Shown: piece by piece, positions 55,157-64,000 of the stretch
Position numbering within the stretch: position 1 is the stretch's first letter
How the letters are laid out: every line of letters starts with the position of its first letter
Assembly: GCF_003202235.1 (NCBI RefSeq)
Contig: NZ_MASU01000007.1
Span: 62,001-126,000, forward strand
Direction: 5' to 3'
DNA: 64,000 bases
Source of the DNA: Prauserella flavalba
GTDB taxonomy: Bacteria > Actinomycetota > Actinomycetes > Mycobacteriales > Pseudonocardiaceae
The notes under the pieces: model-generated
Seen by the model: only the letters and a program-made list of their open reading frames with translations
What the model was told of the DNA's origin: nothing
The model's database searches: none
Program-made: the position numbers and the translations under genes

Positions 55157-56161
55157 GTGACTGCCGCCGAGACCGAGACACCCGAGACACCACTGTCGGC
55201 TCCGCTCGACGTGGGCTTCGACTACACCCGTTCGGTCGGCCCCGTCCTCGGGCGCTTCGTCAACGCGCTGCGCGAGCGGCGCGTGATGGGCGTGCGGGGC
55301 GACGACGGCCGCGTGCACGTACCGCCCGTCGAGTACGACCCGGACACCGCCCGCGCGCTCACCGACTTCACGGACGTCGCCGACGAGGGCACCGTGGTGT
55401 CCTGGTCGTGGGTCGCCGAGCCGCTGGAAGGACAACCGCTCCAGCGGCCCTTCGCGTGGGCGCTGATCCGCCTCGACGGCGCCGACACGTGCCTGCTGCA
55501 CGCCGTCGACGCCGGGTCACCCTCCAAGATCAGCACCGGCATGCGCGTGAAGGCCCGCTGGGCCGACGCGACCGTGGGGCACATCCGCGACATCGTGTGC
55601 TTCACCGGCGTCGACGCGCCGCCGGACGACCCGGCACCCGCCCCTCCCGCGCCACCCGTGGCCGAACAGGCCGAGGGCGAGCCCGTGCGCACGGTCATCA
55701 CGCCGATCCACCTGCACTACCTGCATTCCGCGTCCCCCGAGGAGAGCCGCTACCTGCGCGGGCTCGCCGAGGGCAGGCTGCTCGGCCAGCGCTGTCCCGC
55801 GTGCGGCAAGGTCTACGTGCCGCCACGCGGCGCGTGCCCCACCGACGGCGTGCCGACCACCGACGAGGTGGAGCTGCCCGACACCGGGATCGTCACCACG
55901 TTCTGCATCGTCAACGTGCCCTTCCTCGGCCAGCGCATCAAGCCGCCCTACGTCGCGGCCTACATCCTGCTCGACGGCGCGGACATCGCGTTCCTGCACC
56001 TCGTGCTGGGCTGCGAGGCGTCCGAGGTGCGCATGGGCATGCGGGTGCGGGCGGCGTGGAAGCCGCGCGAGGAGTGGTCGACGACGCTCGAGAACATCGC
56101 GCACTTCGAGCCGACCGGCGAGCCCGACGCACCGTACGAGTCCTTCGCCCACCACTTGTGA
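55157..56161 (+). CDS. DUF35 OB-fold protein, two-domain, partner of Ltp thiolase-like enzymes
   Basis: This 334-residue protein (Rv3521-like) has an N-terminal OB-like domain (about 20-145) and a C-terminal DUF35 domain with a zinc ribbon (CPACGKVYVPPRGAC) plus OB fold (about 190-330). Such proteins pair with SCP-x-type thiolase/aldolase subunits to form steroid side-chain-cleaving complexes, as ChsH2 does with Ltp2. It is first in a tight operon (10 bp before ltp4, then 3 bp before ltp3). GTG 55157 lies just after a KstR site. Confidence 0.87.
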   Translation: MTAAETETPETPLSAPLDVGFDYTRSVGPVLGRFVNALRERRVMGVRGDDGRVHVPPVEYDPDTARALTDFTDVADEGTVVSWSWVAEPLEGQPLQRPFAWALIRLDGADTCLLHAVDAGSPSKISTGMRVKARWADATVGHIRDIVCFTGVDAPPDDPAPAPPAPPVAEQAEGEPVRTVITPIHLHYLHSASPEESRYLRGLAEGRLLGQRCPACGKVYVPPRGACPTDGVPTTDEVELPDTGIVTTFCIVNVPFLGQRIKPPYVAAYILLDGADIAFLHLVLGCEASEVRMGMRVRAAWKPREEWSTTLENIAHFEPTGEPDAPYESFAHHL

Positions 56162-56171
56162 GGAGTACGCC

Positions 56172-57227
56172 ATGACAGACGTGGCGGTGGTCGGGTTCGC
56201 GCAGTCACCGAGCGTGCGGCGGACCCAGGGCACCACCAACGGCGTCGAGATGCTCGTGCCGATCTTCAAGGAGGTCTTCGAGCAAACCGGACTGTCCAAA
56301 CGCGACATCGGGTTCTGGTGCTCCGGTTCGTCGGACTACCTCGCGGGCAGGGCCTTCTCCTTCATCGCCGCGATCGACGCGATCGGCGCCTTCCCGCCGA
56401 TCCACGAGTCGCACGTCGAGATGGACGCCGCGTGGGCGCTCTACGAGGCGTGGCTGAAGATCCGCATGGGCGAGGTCGACACCGCGCTCGTGTATGGCTT
56501 CGGCAAGTCCTCGGCGGGACAGCTGCGCCGGGTGCTCGCCCTGCAGCTCGACCCGTACGTGGTCGCACCACTGTGGCCGGACTCGATCTCGCTGGCGGGC
56601 CTGCAGGCCCGGCTCGGGATGGAGGCGGGGCTGTGGAGCGAGAAGGACCTCGCCGAGGTCGCCGCCCGCAGCAGGCGGGACGCGGCGGGCAACCCGTTCG
56701 CCCAGGTCTCCGGTGACACCGAGGTCGCCGAGCTGCTCGACACTCCGTTCGTCGCGGATCCGTTGCGGGCCCACGACATCGCGCCCGTCACCGACGGCGC
56801 CGCGGTGATCGTGCTGGCCTCCGCAGAGCGGGCCCGTGACCTCGCTGAGCGGCCCGCCGTCATCACCGGCATCGACCACCGCGTCGACTCCCCCGGGCTC
56901 GGCGTACGCGACCTCACCCGCTCCCCCTCGACCGCGTCGGCCGGCCGCGCGGCGGGGGCGGGCACGGACGTCGAGATCGCGGAGCTGCACGCGCCGTTCA
57001 CACACCAGGAGCTGATCGTGCGCGACGCGCTGGGCCTGGGCGAGCAGGTGCGGATCAACCCCTCCGGCGGGGCACTCACGGGCAATCCCATGTTCTCGGC
57101 CGGCCTCGTGCGCATCGGCGAGGCGGCCAGGCAGATCCTCGCCGGCAACGCGCGCCGGACCCTCGCGCACGCGACGAGCGGGCCCGCGCTGCAGCAGAAC
57201 CTCGTGGCAGTACTGGAAAGGGGCTAG
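56172..57227 (+). CDS. ltp4: Lipid-transfer/thiolase-like protein Ltp4
   Basis: This 351-residue thiolase-superfamily protein of the SCP-x-like class (Rv3522 equivalent) has VAVVGFAQSPSVRR at the start, HVEMDAAWALYEAWLKI, VTDGAAVIVLAS, and NPSGGALTGNPMFSAGLVRIGEAARQI. The usual thiolase nucleophile Cys motif is absent, as in steroid retro-aldolases. Ltp3/Ltp4 of Rhodococcus are needed for degradation of C-24-branched sterol side chains, so that is the best function. GAGGAG precedes ATG 56172. Confidence 0.88.
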   Translation: MTDVAVVGFAQSPSVRRTQGTTNGVEMLVPIFKEVFEQTGLSKRDIGFWCSGSSDYLAGRAFSFIAAIDAIGAFPPIHESHVEMDAAWALYEAWLKIRMGEVDTALVYGFGKSSAGQLRRVLALQLDPYVVAPLWPDSISLAGLQARLGMEAGLWSEKDLAEVAARSRRDAAGNPFAQVSGDTEVAELLDTPFVADPLRAHDIAPVTDGAAVIVLASAERARDLAERPAVITGIDHRVDSPGLGVRDLTRSPSTASAGRAAGAGTDVEIAELHAPFTHQELIVRDALGLGEQVRINPSGGALTGNPMFSAGLVRIGEAARQILAGNARRTLAHATSGPALQQNLVAVLERG

Positions 57228-57230
57228 GGC

Positions 57231-58397
57231 GTGGGCAAGCAACTCGCCGCCGTGCTCGGCACGGGACAGACCCACCACCGCGCGAAGCGCACCGACGTGT
57301 CCATGCCGGGGTTGCTGCGCGAGGCCGTGGACAGGGCGATGGCGGACGCGCGGGTCGACTGGCCGGACATCGACGCCGTCGTGGTGGGCAAGGCGCCGGA
57401 CATGTTCGAGGGCGTGATGATGCCCGAGCTGTTCCTCGCCGACGCGCTCGGCGCGAACGGCAAACCGCTGCTGCGGGTGCACACCGCCGGGTCGGTGGGC
57501 GGTTCGACGGCACTGGTAGCGGCGAGCCTCGTGCAGGCGGGCGTGCACCGGCGGGTGCTGACCGTGGCGTACGAGAAGCAGTCCGAGTCCAACGCGATGT
57601 GGGCGCTGTCGATCGTGCCGCCGTTCCAGATGCCGGTGGGGGCCGGTGCGGGCGGGTACTTCGCGCCGCACGTGCGTTCCTACATCCGCCGCTCTGGCGC
57701 GCCCGAGCACGTCGGCGCGATCGTCGCGGCCAAGGACCGGCGCAACGGCGCGCTGAACCCCTTCGCGCACCTGCGCCAGGCCGACATCACCGTCGAGTCG
57801 GTGCGGGCGTCGCAGATGCTGTGGGACCCCATCCGCTACGACGAGACGTGCCCCTCCTCCGACGGCGCGTGCGCGATGGTGCTCGGCGACGAGGCGGCGG
57901 GCGACGCCGTCGAGGGCGGTGCCGCGTGGATCCACGCGACTGCCATGCGCACCGAGCCCACGACGTTCGCCGGGCGGGACCAGGTGAACCCGCAGGCAGG
58001 CCGGGACGCGGCGGCGGCGCTGTGGCGGGAGGCGGGCATCACCGACCCACTGTCCCAAGTGGACGTGGCGGAGATCTACGTGCCGTTCTCGTGGTTCGAG
58101 CCGATGTGGCTGGAGAACCTCGGCTTCATGCCGGAGGGCGAGGGCTGGAAGCTGACCGAGGCCGGCGAGACGGCGATCGGCGGGCGGCTGCCGGTGAACC
58201 CGTCGGGCGGGGTGCTCTCGTCGAACCCGATCGGCGCGTCGGGCATGCTGCGCTTCTCCGAGGCGGCCAAGCAGGTGATGGGCCGCGCGGGGGACTACCA
58301 GGTCGACGATGCCCGCACCGCGCTCGGCCACGCCTACGGCGGCGGCTCGCAGTACTTCTCGATGTGGGTGGTCGGCTCCGCGAAGCCGGGGAACTGA
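57231..58397 (+). CDS. ltp3: Lipid-transfer/thiolase-like protein Ltp3
   Basis: This 388-residue thiolase-superfamily protein (Rv3523 equivalent) has VHTAGSVGGSTALVAASLVQAG where thiolases carry the nucleophile, here without an active-site Cys. CPSSDGACAMVLGDE, VAEIYVPFSWFEP, NPSGGVLSSNPIGASGMLRFSEAAKQV and GGGSQYFSMWVV follow. It probably forms a hetero-oligomer with Ltp4 and the DUF35 protein. GTG 57231 has GGAAAGGGGC upstream, only 3 bp after the ltp4 stop. It ends near a half-palindrome. Confidence 0.88.
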   Translation: MGKQLAAVLGTGQTHHRAKRTDVSMPGLLREAVDRAMADARVDWPDIDAVVVGKAPDMFEGVMMPELFLADALGANGKPLLRVHTAGSVGGSTALVAASLVQAGVHRRVLTVAYEKQSESNAMWALSIVPPFQMPVGAGAGGYFAPHVRSYIRRSGAPEHVGAIVAAKDRRNGALNPFAHLRQADITVESVRASQMLWDPIRYDETCPSSDGACAMVLGDEAAGDAVEGGAAWIHATAMRTEPTTFAGRDQVNPQAGRDAAAALWREAGITDPLSQVDVAEIYVPFSWFEPMWLENLGFMPEGEGWKLTEAGETAIGGRLPVNPSGGVLSSNPIGASGMLRFSEAAKQVMGRAGDYQVDDARTALGHAYGGGSQYFSMWVVGSAKPGN

Positions 58398-58410
58398 CAG
58401 CACACCCCAG

Positions 58411-58437
58411 CCGCAGTGAAGGTGGCCTTCACTGCGG
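58411..58437. repeat. Half-size palindrome, copy 4 (AAGGCCACCTT family)
   Basis: CCGCAGTGAAGG and CCTTCACTGCGG (12 bp each) flank TGG. This single hairpin equals one arm of copy 2. It lies between the convergent ltp3 and GDSL-hydrolase genes and supplies the stop codon and last codons of the latter. Confidence 0.9.
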
Positions 58438-59631
58438 TCGGATCGGGCACGGCGGTCCCGCGAACGGCCCGCCCTCGCCGAACACGAGCCCGGCGAAGCG
58501 CTCACCAATGCGACGGTGGGTGGCCGCGTCCGGATGCAGCCGGTCGGGCAGCGGCAGCTCCGCCTCGCCGTAGAGCCGGAGACCGTCGAGGTGGTACAGG
58601 TTCTCGTCGGAGGCCGCGCGCTCGGCGACGATGCGGGACAGCTCGTCCCTGATCACACGCAGTGTGAGCTTGCCGGACTCCCGTGGGTCGCCCGTGGCCC
58701 GGAAGCGGACCGTCCCCGTCGCGGCGTCGAACTCCGGGGCGCCGGGACCGGGCGTGTCCTCGTGGATCGGGCACAGCACCGGCGACACCACCAGCAGGGG
58801 CGTGGTGGGATGCCCGTCGCGGATGGTGTCGAGGAACCCGTGCACGGCCGGGCCGAAGGCCCGCAGCCGCATGAGGTCGGAGTTCACGACGTTGATGCCG
58901 AGCTTGAGGCTGAGCAGGTCGGCGGGCGTGTCCCGGATGGTGCGGGCGGTGAACGGATCGAGCAGCGCGCTGCCGCTCAGCCCAAGGTTGACCAGCTCGA
59001 CCCCGCCGAGCGCGGCGGTGAGCGCGGGCCACGTCGTGGTCGGGCTCGCGGCGTTGGAGCCGTGGCTGATGGAGCTGCCGTGGTGCACCCACACCCGGCG
59101 CGTTCCCGGCGGCACGGGCTCGGCCTGCGCGTCGGCGCGCAACGCGACCAGCTCGGTGATCTCGTTGTGCGGCAACCAAATCTCGACGTCCTTGACCCGG
59201 TCCGGCAGCCCGGTGAAGCGCACGGTGCCGGACGGGCCGGGCCGCAGTTCCCGGTCGCCGCTCAGCATGTCCACCAGCAGGACGTTGCCGCCGGTGACAC
59301 TCCCCCGGCCCGCGAGCTCACCGTCCACGAGCAGGTCGTAGACACCGTCGGGCCGGGGCGGCGCGCCGCGGTAGGCGATCGTGGTGCGAAGGGTCTCCAG
59401 CTCGATCATCGTGGCGCGGGTGCGCAACACCAGCCGCACGCCGGAGGGCTGCGACTCGGCCAGGAGAAGCTGCCCGTCGGCGCACTGGGCCCTGGCCCAC
59501 GCGGGCAGGCGGTGCGGCCGGATCCCGTGCGGGGTGCGCTCCAGTTCGAGCGCGCCCCGCACGAGGTCCTCGGTGACGGGGATGGTGACCCGGCTCCCGG
59601 CCGGGCCGACGGCGTCGTGCGGGTCGATCAC
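58429..59631 (-). CDS. SGNH/GDSL-type hydrolase with N-terminal beta domain
   Basis: This 400-residue protein has an N-terminal jelly-roll-like domain (about 15-150) and a C-terminal SGNH hydrolase. It has HHGSSISHG (block I Ser), VNLGLSGSALLDP (block II Gly), LKLGINVVNSDLM (block III Asn) and DRLHPDAATHRRIG (block V Asp-His). It hydrolyses an ester or acetyl group; the substrate is unknown. GTG 59631 begins 40 bp after the cyp125 stop on the same strand, so KstR control through the cyp125 promoter is likely. The last three codons lie in a repeat element. Confidence 0.82.
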   Translation of the reverse strand: MIDPHDAVGPAGSRVTIPVTEDLVRGALELERTPHGIRPHRLPAWARAQCADGQLLLAESQPSGVRLVLRTRATMIELETLRTTIAYRGAPPRPDGVYDLLVDGELAGRGSVTGGNVLLVDMLSGDRELRPGPSGTVRFTGLPDRVKDVEIWLPHNEITELVALRADAQAEPVPPGTRRVWVHHGSSISHGSNAASPTTTWPALTAALGGVELVNLGLSGSALLDPFTARTIRDTPADLLSLKLGINVVNSDLMRLRAFGPAVHGFLDTIRDGHPTTPLLVVSPVLCPIHEDTPGPGAPEFDAATGTVRFRATGDPRESGKLTLRVIRDELSRIVAERAASDENLYHLDGLRLYGEAELPLPDRLHPDAATHRRIGERFAGLVFGEGGPFAGPPCPIRPQ

Positions 59632-59671
59632 GCCGCCAGCGTGCCAGCGGGCACGCGTTCGCGCACCCGGT

Positions 59672-60898
59672 TTACTCGTAGGCGACCTGGTAGTGCTTGA
59701 TACCGTTGAGCCAGCCGGAGCGCAGGCGGTCGGGTGGGGCCAGCTCGCGGATGTTCGGCATCACGTCGGCGATCGCGTTGAAGATGAGGTCGATCTCCAG
59801 GCGCGCGAGGTTGGCGCCGATGCAGTAGTGCGATCCGGTGCCGCCGAAGCCGACGTGCGGATTGTCCTCGCGCAGAATGTCGAACTTCTCGGGCTCGTCG
59901 AACACCTCGGGGTCGAAGTTGGCGGAGCTGTAGAACATGCCGACGCGGTCGCCCGCCCTGATGTGCTGCCCGCCGAGCTCGGTGTCGGCGGTCGCCGTGC
60001 GCTGGAACGCGACCACCGGCGTCGCCCAGCGCACGATCTCGTCGGGCGCGGTCTTGGGCCGCTGCTCCTTGTAGATCTCCCACTGGTCGGGGTGGTCGAG
60101 GAACGCCTTCATGCCGTGCGTGATCGCGTTGCGCGTGGTCTCGTTGCCCGCGACGGCAAGGAGGATCACGAAGAAGCCGAACTCGTCGGACGCGAGCGAT
60201 TCACCGTCCACATCGGCCTGGACGAGCTTGGTGACGATGTCGTCCATCGGGCACTGGCGGCGCTGCTCGGCCATGTTGAACGCGTAGCCGACGAGCTCGG
60301 CCGAGGCGGCGATCGGCTCCACGTCGTACTCGGGGTCGTCGTAGCCGATCATCTGGTTGGACCAGTCGAAGATCTTGAGCCGGTCCTCCTGCGGGATGCC
60401 GATCAGTTCCGCGATGGCCTGCAGCGGCAGCTCACACGCGACGTCGGCGACGAAGTCACCTGAGCCCTTGGCCTTGGCGGTGTGCGCGATCTGCTGGGCG
60501 CGCTCGCGCAGCGCGTCCTCCAGCTTGCCGATCGCCCGCGGGGTGAACCCCTTGGACACGATGCGGCGTAGCTTGGTGTGCTGCGGCGCGTCCATGTTGA
60601 GCAGCACGAGCCGGTTGGCGTTGATGCCGTCCTCGTCCATGTTCTCGTCGAACCGGATGATGGCCGTCTTCTCCTGCGACGAGAACAGCTGGCTGTCCCT
60701 CGAGACGGCCTTGACGTCCTCGAGCCGGGTGACCACCCAGAAGCCCTCGTCCTTGAACCCGGCCTTGTTGTAGGGCTGGGCGTTCCACCACACCGGGGCC
60801 GTGCGCCGCAGCAGCGCGAACTCCTCCAGCGGCAGCCGGGTGGCGTACAGGTCGGGATCGGTGAAGTCGAATCCGGTGGGGAGCAGCGAGGGGCTCAT
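59672..60898 (-). CDS. cyp125: Steroid C26-monooxygenase, cytochrome P450 CYP125
   Basis: Oxidises the terminal carbon of the cholesterol/cholestenone side chain to the acid, starting side-chain degradation. The 408-residue P450 has the oxygen-binding AGNETT (250-255), ExxR as EIVR (287-290) and the heme loop FGGTGSHYC with Cys359. Long stretches match M. tuberculosis CYP125 (LLNMDAP, RSGWLNGIKH at the C-terminus). Divergent pairing with fadA5 is the same as in Rv3545c-Rv3546. ATG 60898 is used; a perfect KstR site lies 26 bp upstream. Confidence 0.95.
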   Translation of the reverse strand: MSPSLLPTGFDFTDPDLYATRLPLEEFALLRRTAPVWWNAQPYNKAGFKDEGFWVVTRLEDVKAVSRDSQLFSSQEKTAIIRFDENMDEDGINANRLVLLNMDAPQHTKLRRIVSKGFTPRAIGKLEDALRERAQQIAHTAKAKGSGDFVADVACELPLQAIAELIGIPQEDRLKIFDWSNQMIGYDDPEYDVEPIAASAELVGYAFNMAEQRRQCPMDDIVTKLVQADVDGESLASDEFGFFVILLAVAGNETTRNAITHGMKAFLDHPDQWEIYKEQRPKTAPDEIVRWATPVVAFQRTATADTELGGQHIRAGDRVGMFYSSANFDPEVFDEPEKFDILREDNPHVGFGGTGSHYCIGANLARLEIDLIFNAIADVMPNIRELAPPDRLRSGWLNGIKHYQVAYE

Positions 60899-60924
60899 AC
60901 GCCGTACCTCCGACAGCAGCGTCG

Positions 60925-60938
60925 TGGAACACGTTCTA
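60925..60938. promoter_or_regulatory. KstR operator upstream of cyp125
   Basis: TGGAACACGTTCTA matches TNNAACNNGTTNNA at all fixed positions and is nearly palindromic. It is 26 bp before the cyp125 start. Confidence 0.82.
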
Positions 60939-60981
60939 GAGCCTGATTGAAGCATACGGCGTTAACTACGGGAAGGGATTT

Positions 60982-60998
60982 AGTGAACGATGTTTACT
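60982..60998. promoter_or_regulatory. Second, non-KstR palindrome between cyp125 and fadA5
   Basis: AGTGAAC (60982-60988) and GTTTACT (60992-60998) flank GAT, with one mismatch in 7-bp arms. The 3-bp spacer makes it distinct from KstR sites. It may bind a second regulator. Confidence 0.4.
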
Positions 60999-61089
60999 GG
61001 ATCGATGAGGATCTTGAAACTCCTGGTAGACAACGCGTTCGCAATCGGTCACCGAATGGCGGTTGACCTCGCTGAGCGTTGCCAAGCTT

Positions 61090-61103
61090 GAGAACGTGTT
61101 CTA
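61090..61103. promoter_or_regulatory. KstR-like operator upstream of fadA5
   Basis: GAGAACGTGTTCTA matches the consensus at seven of eight fixed positions (first T is G) and is 37 bp before GTG 61141. A weaker AACGCGTT core at 61032-61039 lies between the two good sites. Confidence 0.78.
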
Positions 61104-61104
61104 G

Positions 61105-62304
<1,200 letters not shown>

Positions 62305-62307
62305 GGG

Positions 62308-62604
62308 CTACAGCTTCTCGTCCCTGACGACGTCGAGGTTGTGGAAGACGGGCGGGCCGTCGCACAGGGCCGTCATCCGCTCCGCGAACCTGCTCGTCTC
62401 GGGCAGGTCGGAGTTCTTCATGGCTTCCTCGTAGGACGGGAACTCCACCAGCTCGACATAGGTGCCCGGGTGGTCGCGGTCGCTGCCCATCACCGCGTGG
62501 GTGGCGGTCCGCTTGCCCTCCGTCTCCCGCATCCAGCTCTCCATGAGCTCGTTCATCTCGTCGTACCGCGACGTGCTGAACTCGATGAGTTGCATGAAAG
62601 TCAT
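62308..62604 (-). CDS. Small dimeric alpha/beta-barrel-like protein, unknown function
   Basis: This 98-residue protein begins MTFMQLIEFSTSRYDEMNELMESW and has TYVELVEFPSYEEAMKNS, the beta-alpha-beta pattern of the antibiotic-biosynthesis-monooxygenase/dimeric-barrel superfamily. Such small proteins can be cofactor-free monooxygenases, heme-degraders or ligand binders. I cannot assign a reaction. It is convergent with fadA5 (3 bp between stops) and has no visible KstR site, so membership in the sterol regulon is unproven. Confidence 0.7.
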   Translation of the reverse strand: MTFMQLIEFSTSRYDEMNELMESWMRETEGKRTATHAVMGSDRDHPGTYVELVEFPSYEEAMKNSDLPETSRFAERMTALCDGPPVFHNLDVVRDEKL

Positions 62605-62695
62605 GGCAGTGCCTCCAGTGCCGGCCCCCTGCGCACCGGATCATGCGCCCGGCCGGAGGAGGCCGTCAACGCAAGATTTTTCAGACCGGTGGCGC

Positions 62696-63118
62696 TCAGT
62701 CCTCCCGCGGTGGCGGGTACTGGGGCGCGTGGGGCGGAACGTCGCCCGGCGCGGCGGGCGGCCTGTGCCCGTTCACGCTGACCGGCGCCGTCTCCGCCGA
62801 GGAGAAGGACGGGCCGCCCTCGGCACGGTGGCGCGCCGCGGGCCCGTGCGGCGCCGGCTGCCGGCGAGCGGCGGGGTAGGCGGCCAGCGGGTCACCTCGG
62901 GTGGGCTTGGGCCTGCGCCGCACCAGCCCCGCGAGTCCCAGCAGGCCGGTCAGGCCGAGCAGGCCCCACAGGCCGGGGTTGCCGTCGCCGTCGCCGGAGT
63001 CGGCCGCGGGCTGCTGCTGGGCGGCCTGCGCGGGCACCTGCGGGGGCGCGGCCGCCCCCGTCAGGATCGGCAGGACGAGCGCCGCACCCAGCGCGGCCAG
63101 CCATCGCCGTGTCGTCAC
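62696..63118 (-). CDS. Secreted/membrane-anchored small protein with WGxxGLxGL segment
   Basis: This 140-residue protein has a signal peptide (TRRWLAALGAALVLPILTGAAA), a Gln/Ala/Pro linker and the hydrophobic stretch LWGLLGLTGLLGLAGLVRRR (near 50-70), resembling WGxxGxxG anchor segments followed by arginines. A long Pro/His-rich hydrophilic tail (70-140) follows. Such segments usually end proteins; here a 70-residue tail continues, which would lie in the cytoplasm. GTG 63118 is chosen. Function unknown. Confidence 0.62.
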   Translation of the reverse strand: MTTRRWLAALGAALVLPILTGAAAPPQVPAQAAQQQPAADSGDGDGNPGLWGLLGLTGLLGLAGLVRRRPKPTRGDPLAAYPAARRQPAPHGPAARHRAEGGPSFSSAETAPVSVNGHRPPAAPGDVPPHAPQYPPPRED

Positions 63119-63243
63119 CGGACCATCACCCCCAGGGAGCCGTCGTTTCCGCACGAGACGGGGCTTCCCCCGCTGCCCGCGCCCGATCGCGACGTGACCC
63201 GGTCGGATGACCGAGACAACCCATTGGGGTTTGCCCGGCCGGA

Positions 63244-63987
63244 TCAGCCCCTGCCGAGGAACGGCATCGCCGTGGCGGTGAGCGTGAGGAACTGCACGTT
63301 CGCCGACAGCGGCAGTGCCGCCATACCCAGCACGGCCTCCGCCACGTGCTCGACGTCGAACGTCGGCTCCGGCCGCACACTGCCGTCGGCCTGCCTGGCG
63401 CCGGTCGCGATGCCCGCGGTCAGCTCCGTCGCGGCGTTGCCGATGTCGATCTGTCCACACGCGACGTCGAATGCCCTGCCGTCCAGTGAGATCGACTTCG
63501 TCAGCCCGGTGATCGCGTGCTTGGTGGCGGTGTAGGCCACGGTCTCGGGCCGTGGCGAGTGCGCGGAGATCGAGCCGTTGTTGATGATCCGCCCGCCCCT
63601 CGGGTCCTGTTCCTTCATCAGCCGCACCGCGTGGTGCGCGCACAGGAACATGCCCGTGAGGTTCACGTCCACGGTCCGCCGCCACTCCTCCACCGCGAGT
63701 GTGTCGACCGAGCCCGGTGCGCCGAACGTGCCCGCGTTGTTGAACAGCACGTCCACCCGGCCCCAGTTGCGGCGTACCTCGCCGAACAACGCGGCGACCT
63801 GCGCGTCGTCGGTGACGTCCGTGGGCACGACGAGCGCCCGCTCCGAGCCGCCGGCGGTCTCGGTGAGCGGGTCCACCCGCCTGCCCGCGAGCGCGACCCG
63901 GTAACCGTCCGCGAGCATCGCCCTCGCCACGCTCCTGCCGATCCCGGAACCGGCACCCGTCACCACCGCCACGCGTTCGTGAGTCAT
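63244..63987 (-). CDS. Short-chain dehydrogenase/reductase
   Basis: This 247-residue SDR has TGAGSGIG (10-17) for NAD(P), Arg at the end of strand 2 (LAGRR), NNAG near residue 88, the catalytic Ser in NNGSISA and YTATK. The C-terminal dozen residues ([13 protein letters not shown]) are typical of SDRs annotated as YdfG-like. The substrate is unknown; the nearby sterol genes make a hydroxysteroid possible but there is no direct evidence. ATG 63987 is 13 bp from the window end, so its promoter is not visible. The stop is 125 bp upstream of the secreted-protein gene. Confidence 0.85.
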   Translation of the reverse strand: MTHERVAVVTGAGSGIGRSVARAMLADGYRVALAGRRVDPLTETAGGSERALVVPTDVTDDAQVAALFGEVRRNWGRVDVLFNNAGTFGAPGSVDTLAVEEWRRTVDVNLTGMFLCAHHAVRLMKEQDPRGGRIINNGSISAHSPRPETVAYTATKHAITGLTKSISLDGRAFDVACGQIDIGNAATELTAGIATGARQADGSVRPEPTFDVEHVAEAVLGMAALPLSANVQFLTLTATAMPFLGRG

Positions 63988-64000
63988 GGGCCGTTGATAC

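Noticed and set aside
61029-61042. A sixth KstR site at AACGCGTT
   Set aside because: Only the inner core fits; the outer T and A of the consensus are both missing, so it is noted only as a weak half site.

Overview
This 64 kb window is chromosomal DNA from a high-GC actinomycete. The order of the 7.5-21.5 kb block matches the Mycobacterium tuberculosis Rv2689c-sigA neighbourhood gene for gene. GTG/TTG and apparently leaderless starts are common, and sterol catabolism is controlled by KstR-type sites. Together with the repeat families, this points to a member of the Pseudonocardiaceae (Amycolatopsis, Saccharomonospora or Prauserella-like). The genus is an inference. I saw no tRNA, rRNA, CRISPR, prophage, transposase or antibiotic biosynthesis cluster.

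Layout. 0-2.2 kb: an APC permease runs directly into a GMC oxidoreductase that has lost its FAD-binding N-terminus. 2.2-3.0 kb: a glycolipid-binding-fold gene lies between two inverted arrays of a 21-bp repeat. 3.0-7.6 kb: a GntR regulator diverges from gntK, gntP, a gluconate 5-dehydrogenase-like gene and an idonate dehydrogenase-like gene, with GntR1-like operators between. 7.6-21.5 kb: the conserved housekeeping block holds a TRAM methyltransferase, KimA-like transporter, GbsR-like regulator, two TrkA proteins, DUF3159, an OB-fold protein, a hydrolase, DUF3710, dut, DUF3093, DUF4193, cei, suhB, ppgK and sigA. 21.5-28.8 kb: a two-component system, an amino acid permease, an EamA exporter/glutamine-synthetase-like/DUF6885-like operon, and a small zinc-ribbon protein behind an ECF-type promoter. 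28.8-35.3 kb: a PepSY protein and a xylFGH-type ABC operon followed by a ROK regulator. 35.3-44.2 kb: a helicase, BrkB protein, DUF3039, psuG-psuK, DUF3099, an M20 amidohydrolase, a methyltransferase and dtd. 44.2-49.8 kb: sigB behind an ECF-type promoter, class I fumarase, an SRPBCC protein, a lipoprotein and another permease.

49.8-62.3 kb is a sterol side-chain catabolism island: an NPD-family oxidoreductase, fadD19, echA19, a FadD4-like ligase, a DUF35 OB-fold protein, ltp4, ltp3, a GDSL hydrolase, cyp125 and fadA5. Five KstR-like sites (TNNAACNNGTTNNA) sit in its three divergent promoters. CYP125 oxidises the terminal side-chain carbon, the ligases make CoA thioesters, EchA19 and FadA5 carry out beta-oxidation steps, and the Ltp proteins with the OB-fold partner are thought to cleave branched side chains. 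The window ends with a small barrel protein, a secreted WGxxG-type protein and a short-chain dehydrogenase.

Two intergenic repeat families are the least explained content. One is a 21-bp phased repeat (core GCGAGTCGTGCG) in three arrays with inverted halves. The other is a family of long double-hairpin palindromes (core AAGGCCACCTT, centre GTTGA[AG]C) after genes, whose outer arms vary between copies while pairing is mostly kept.
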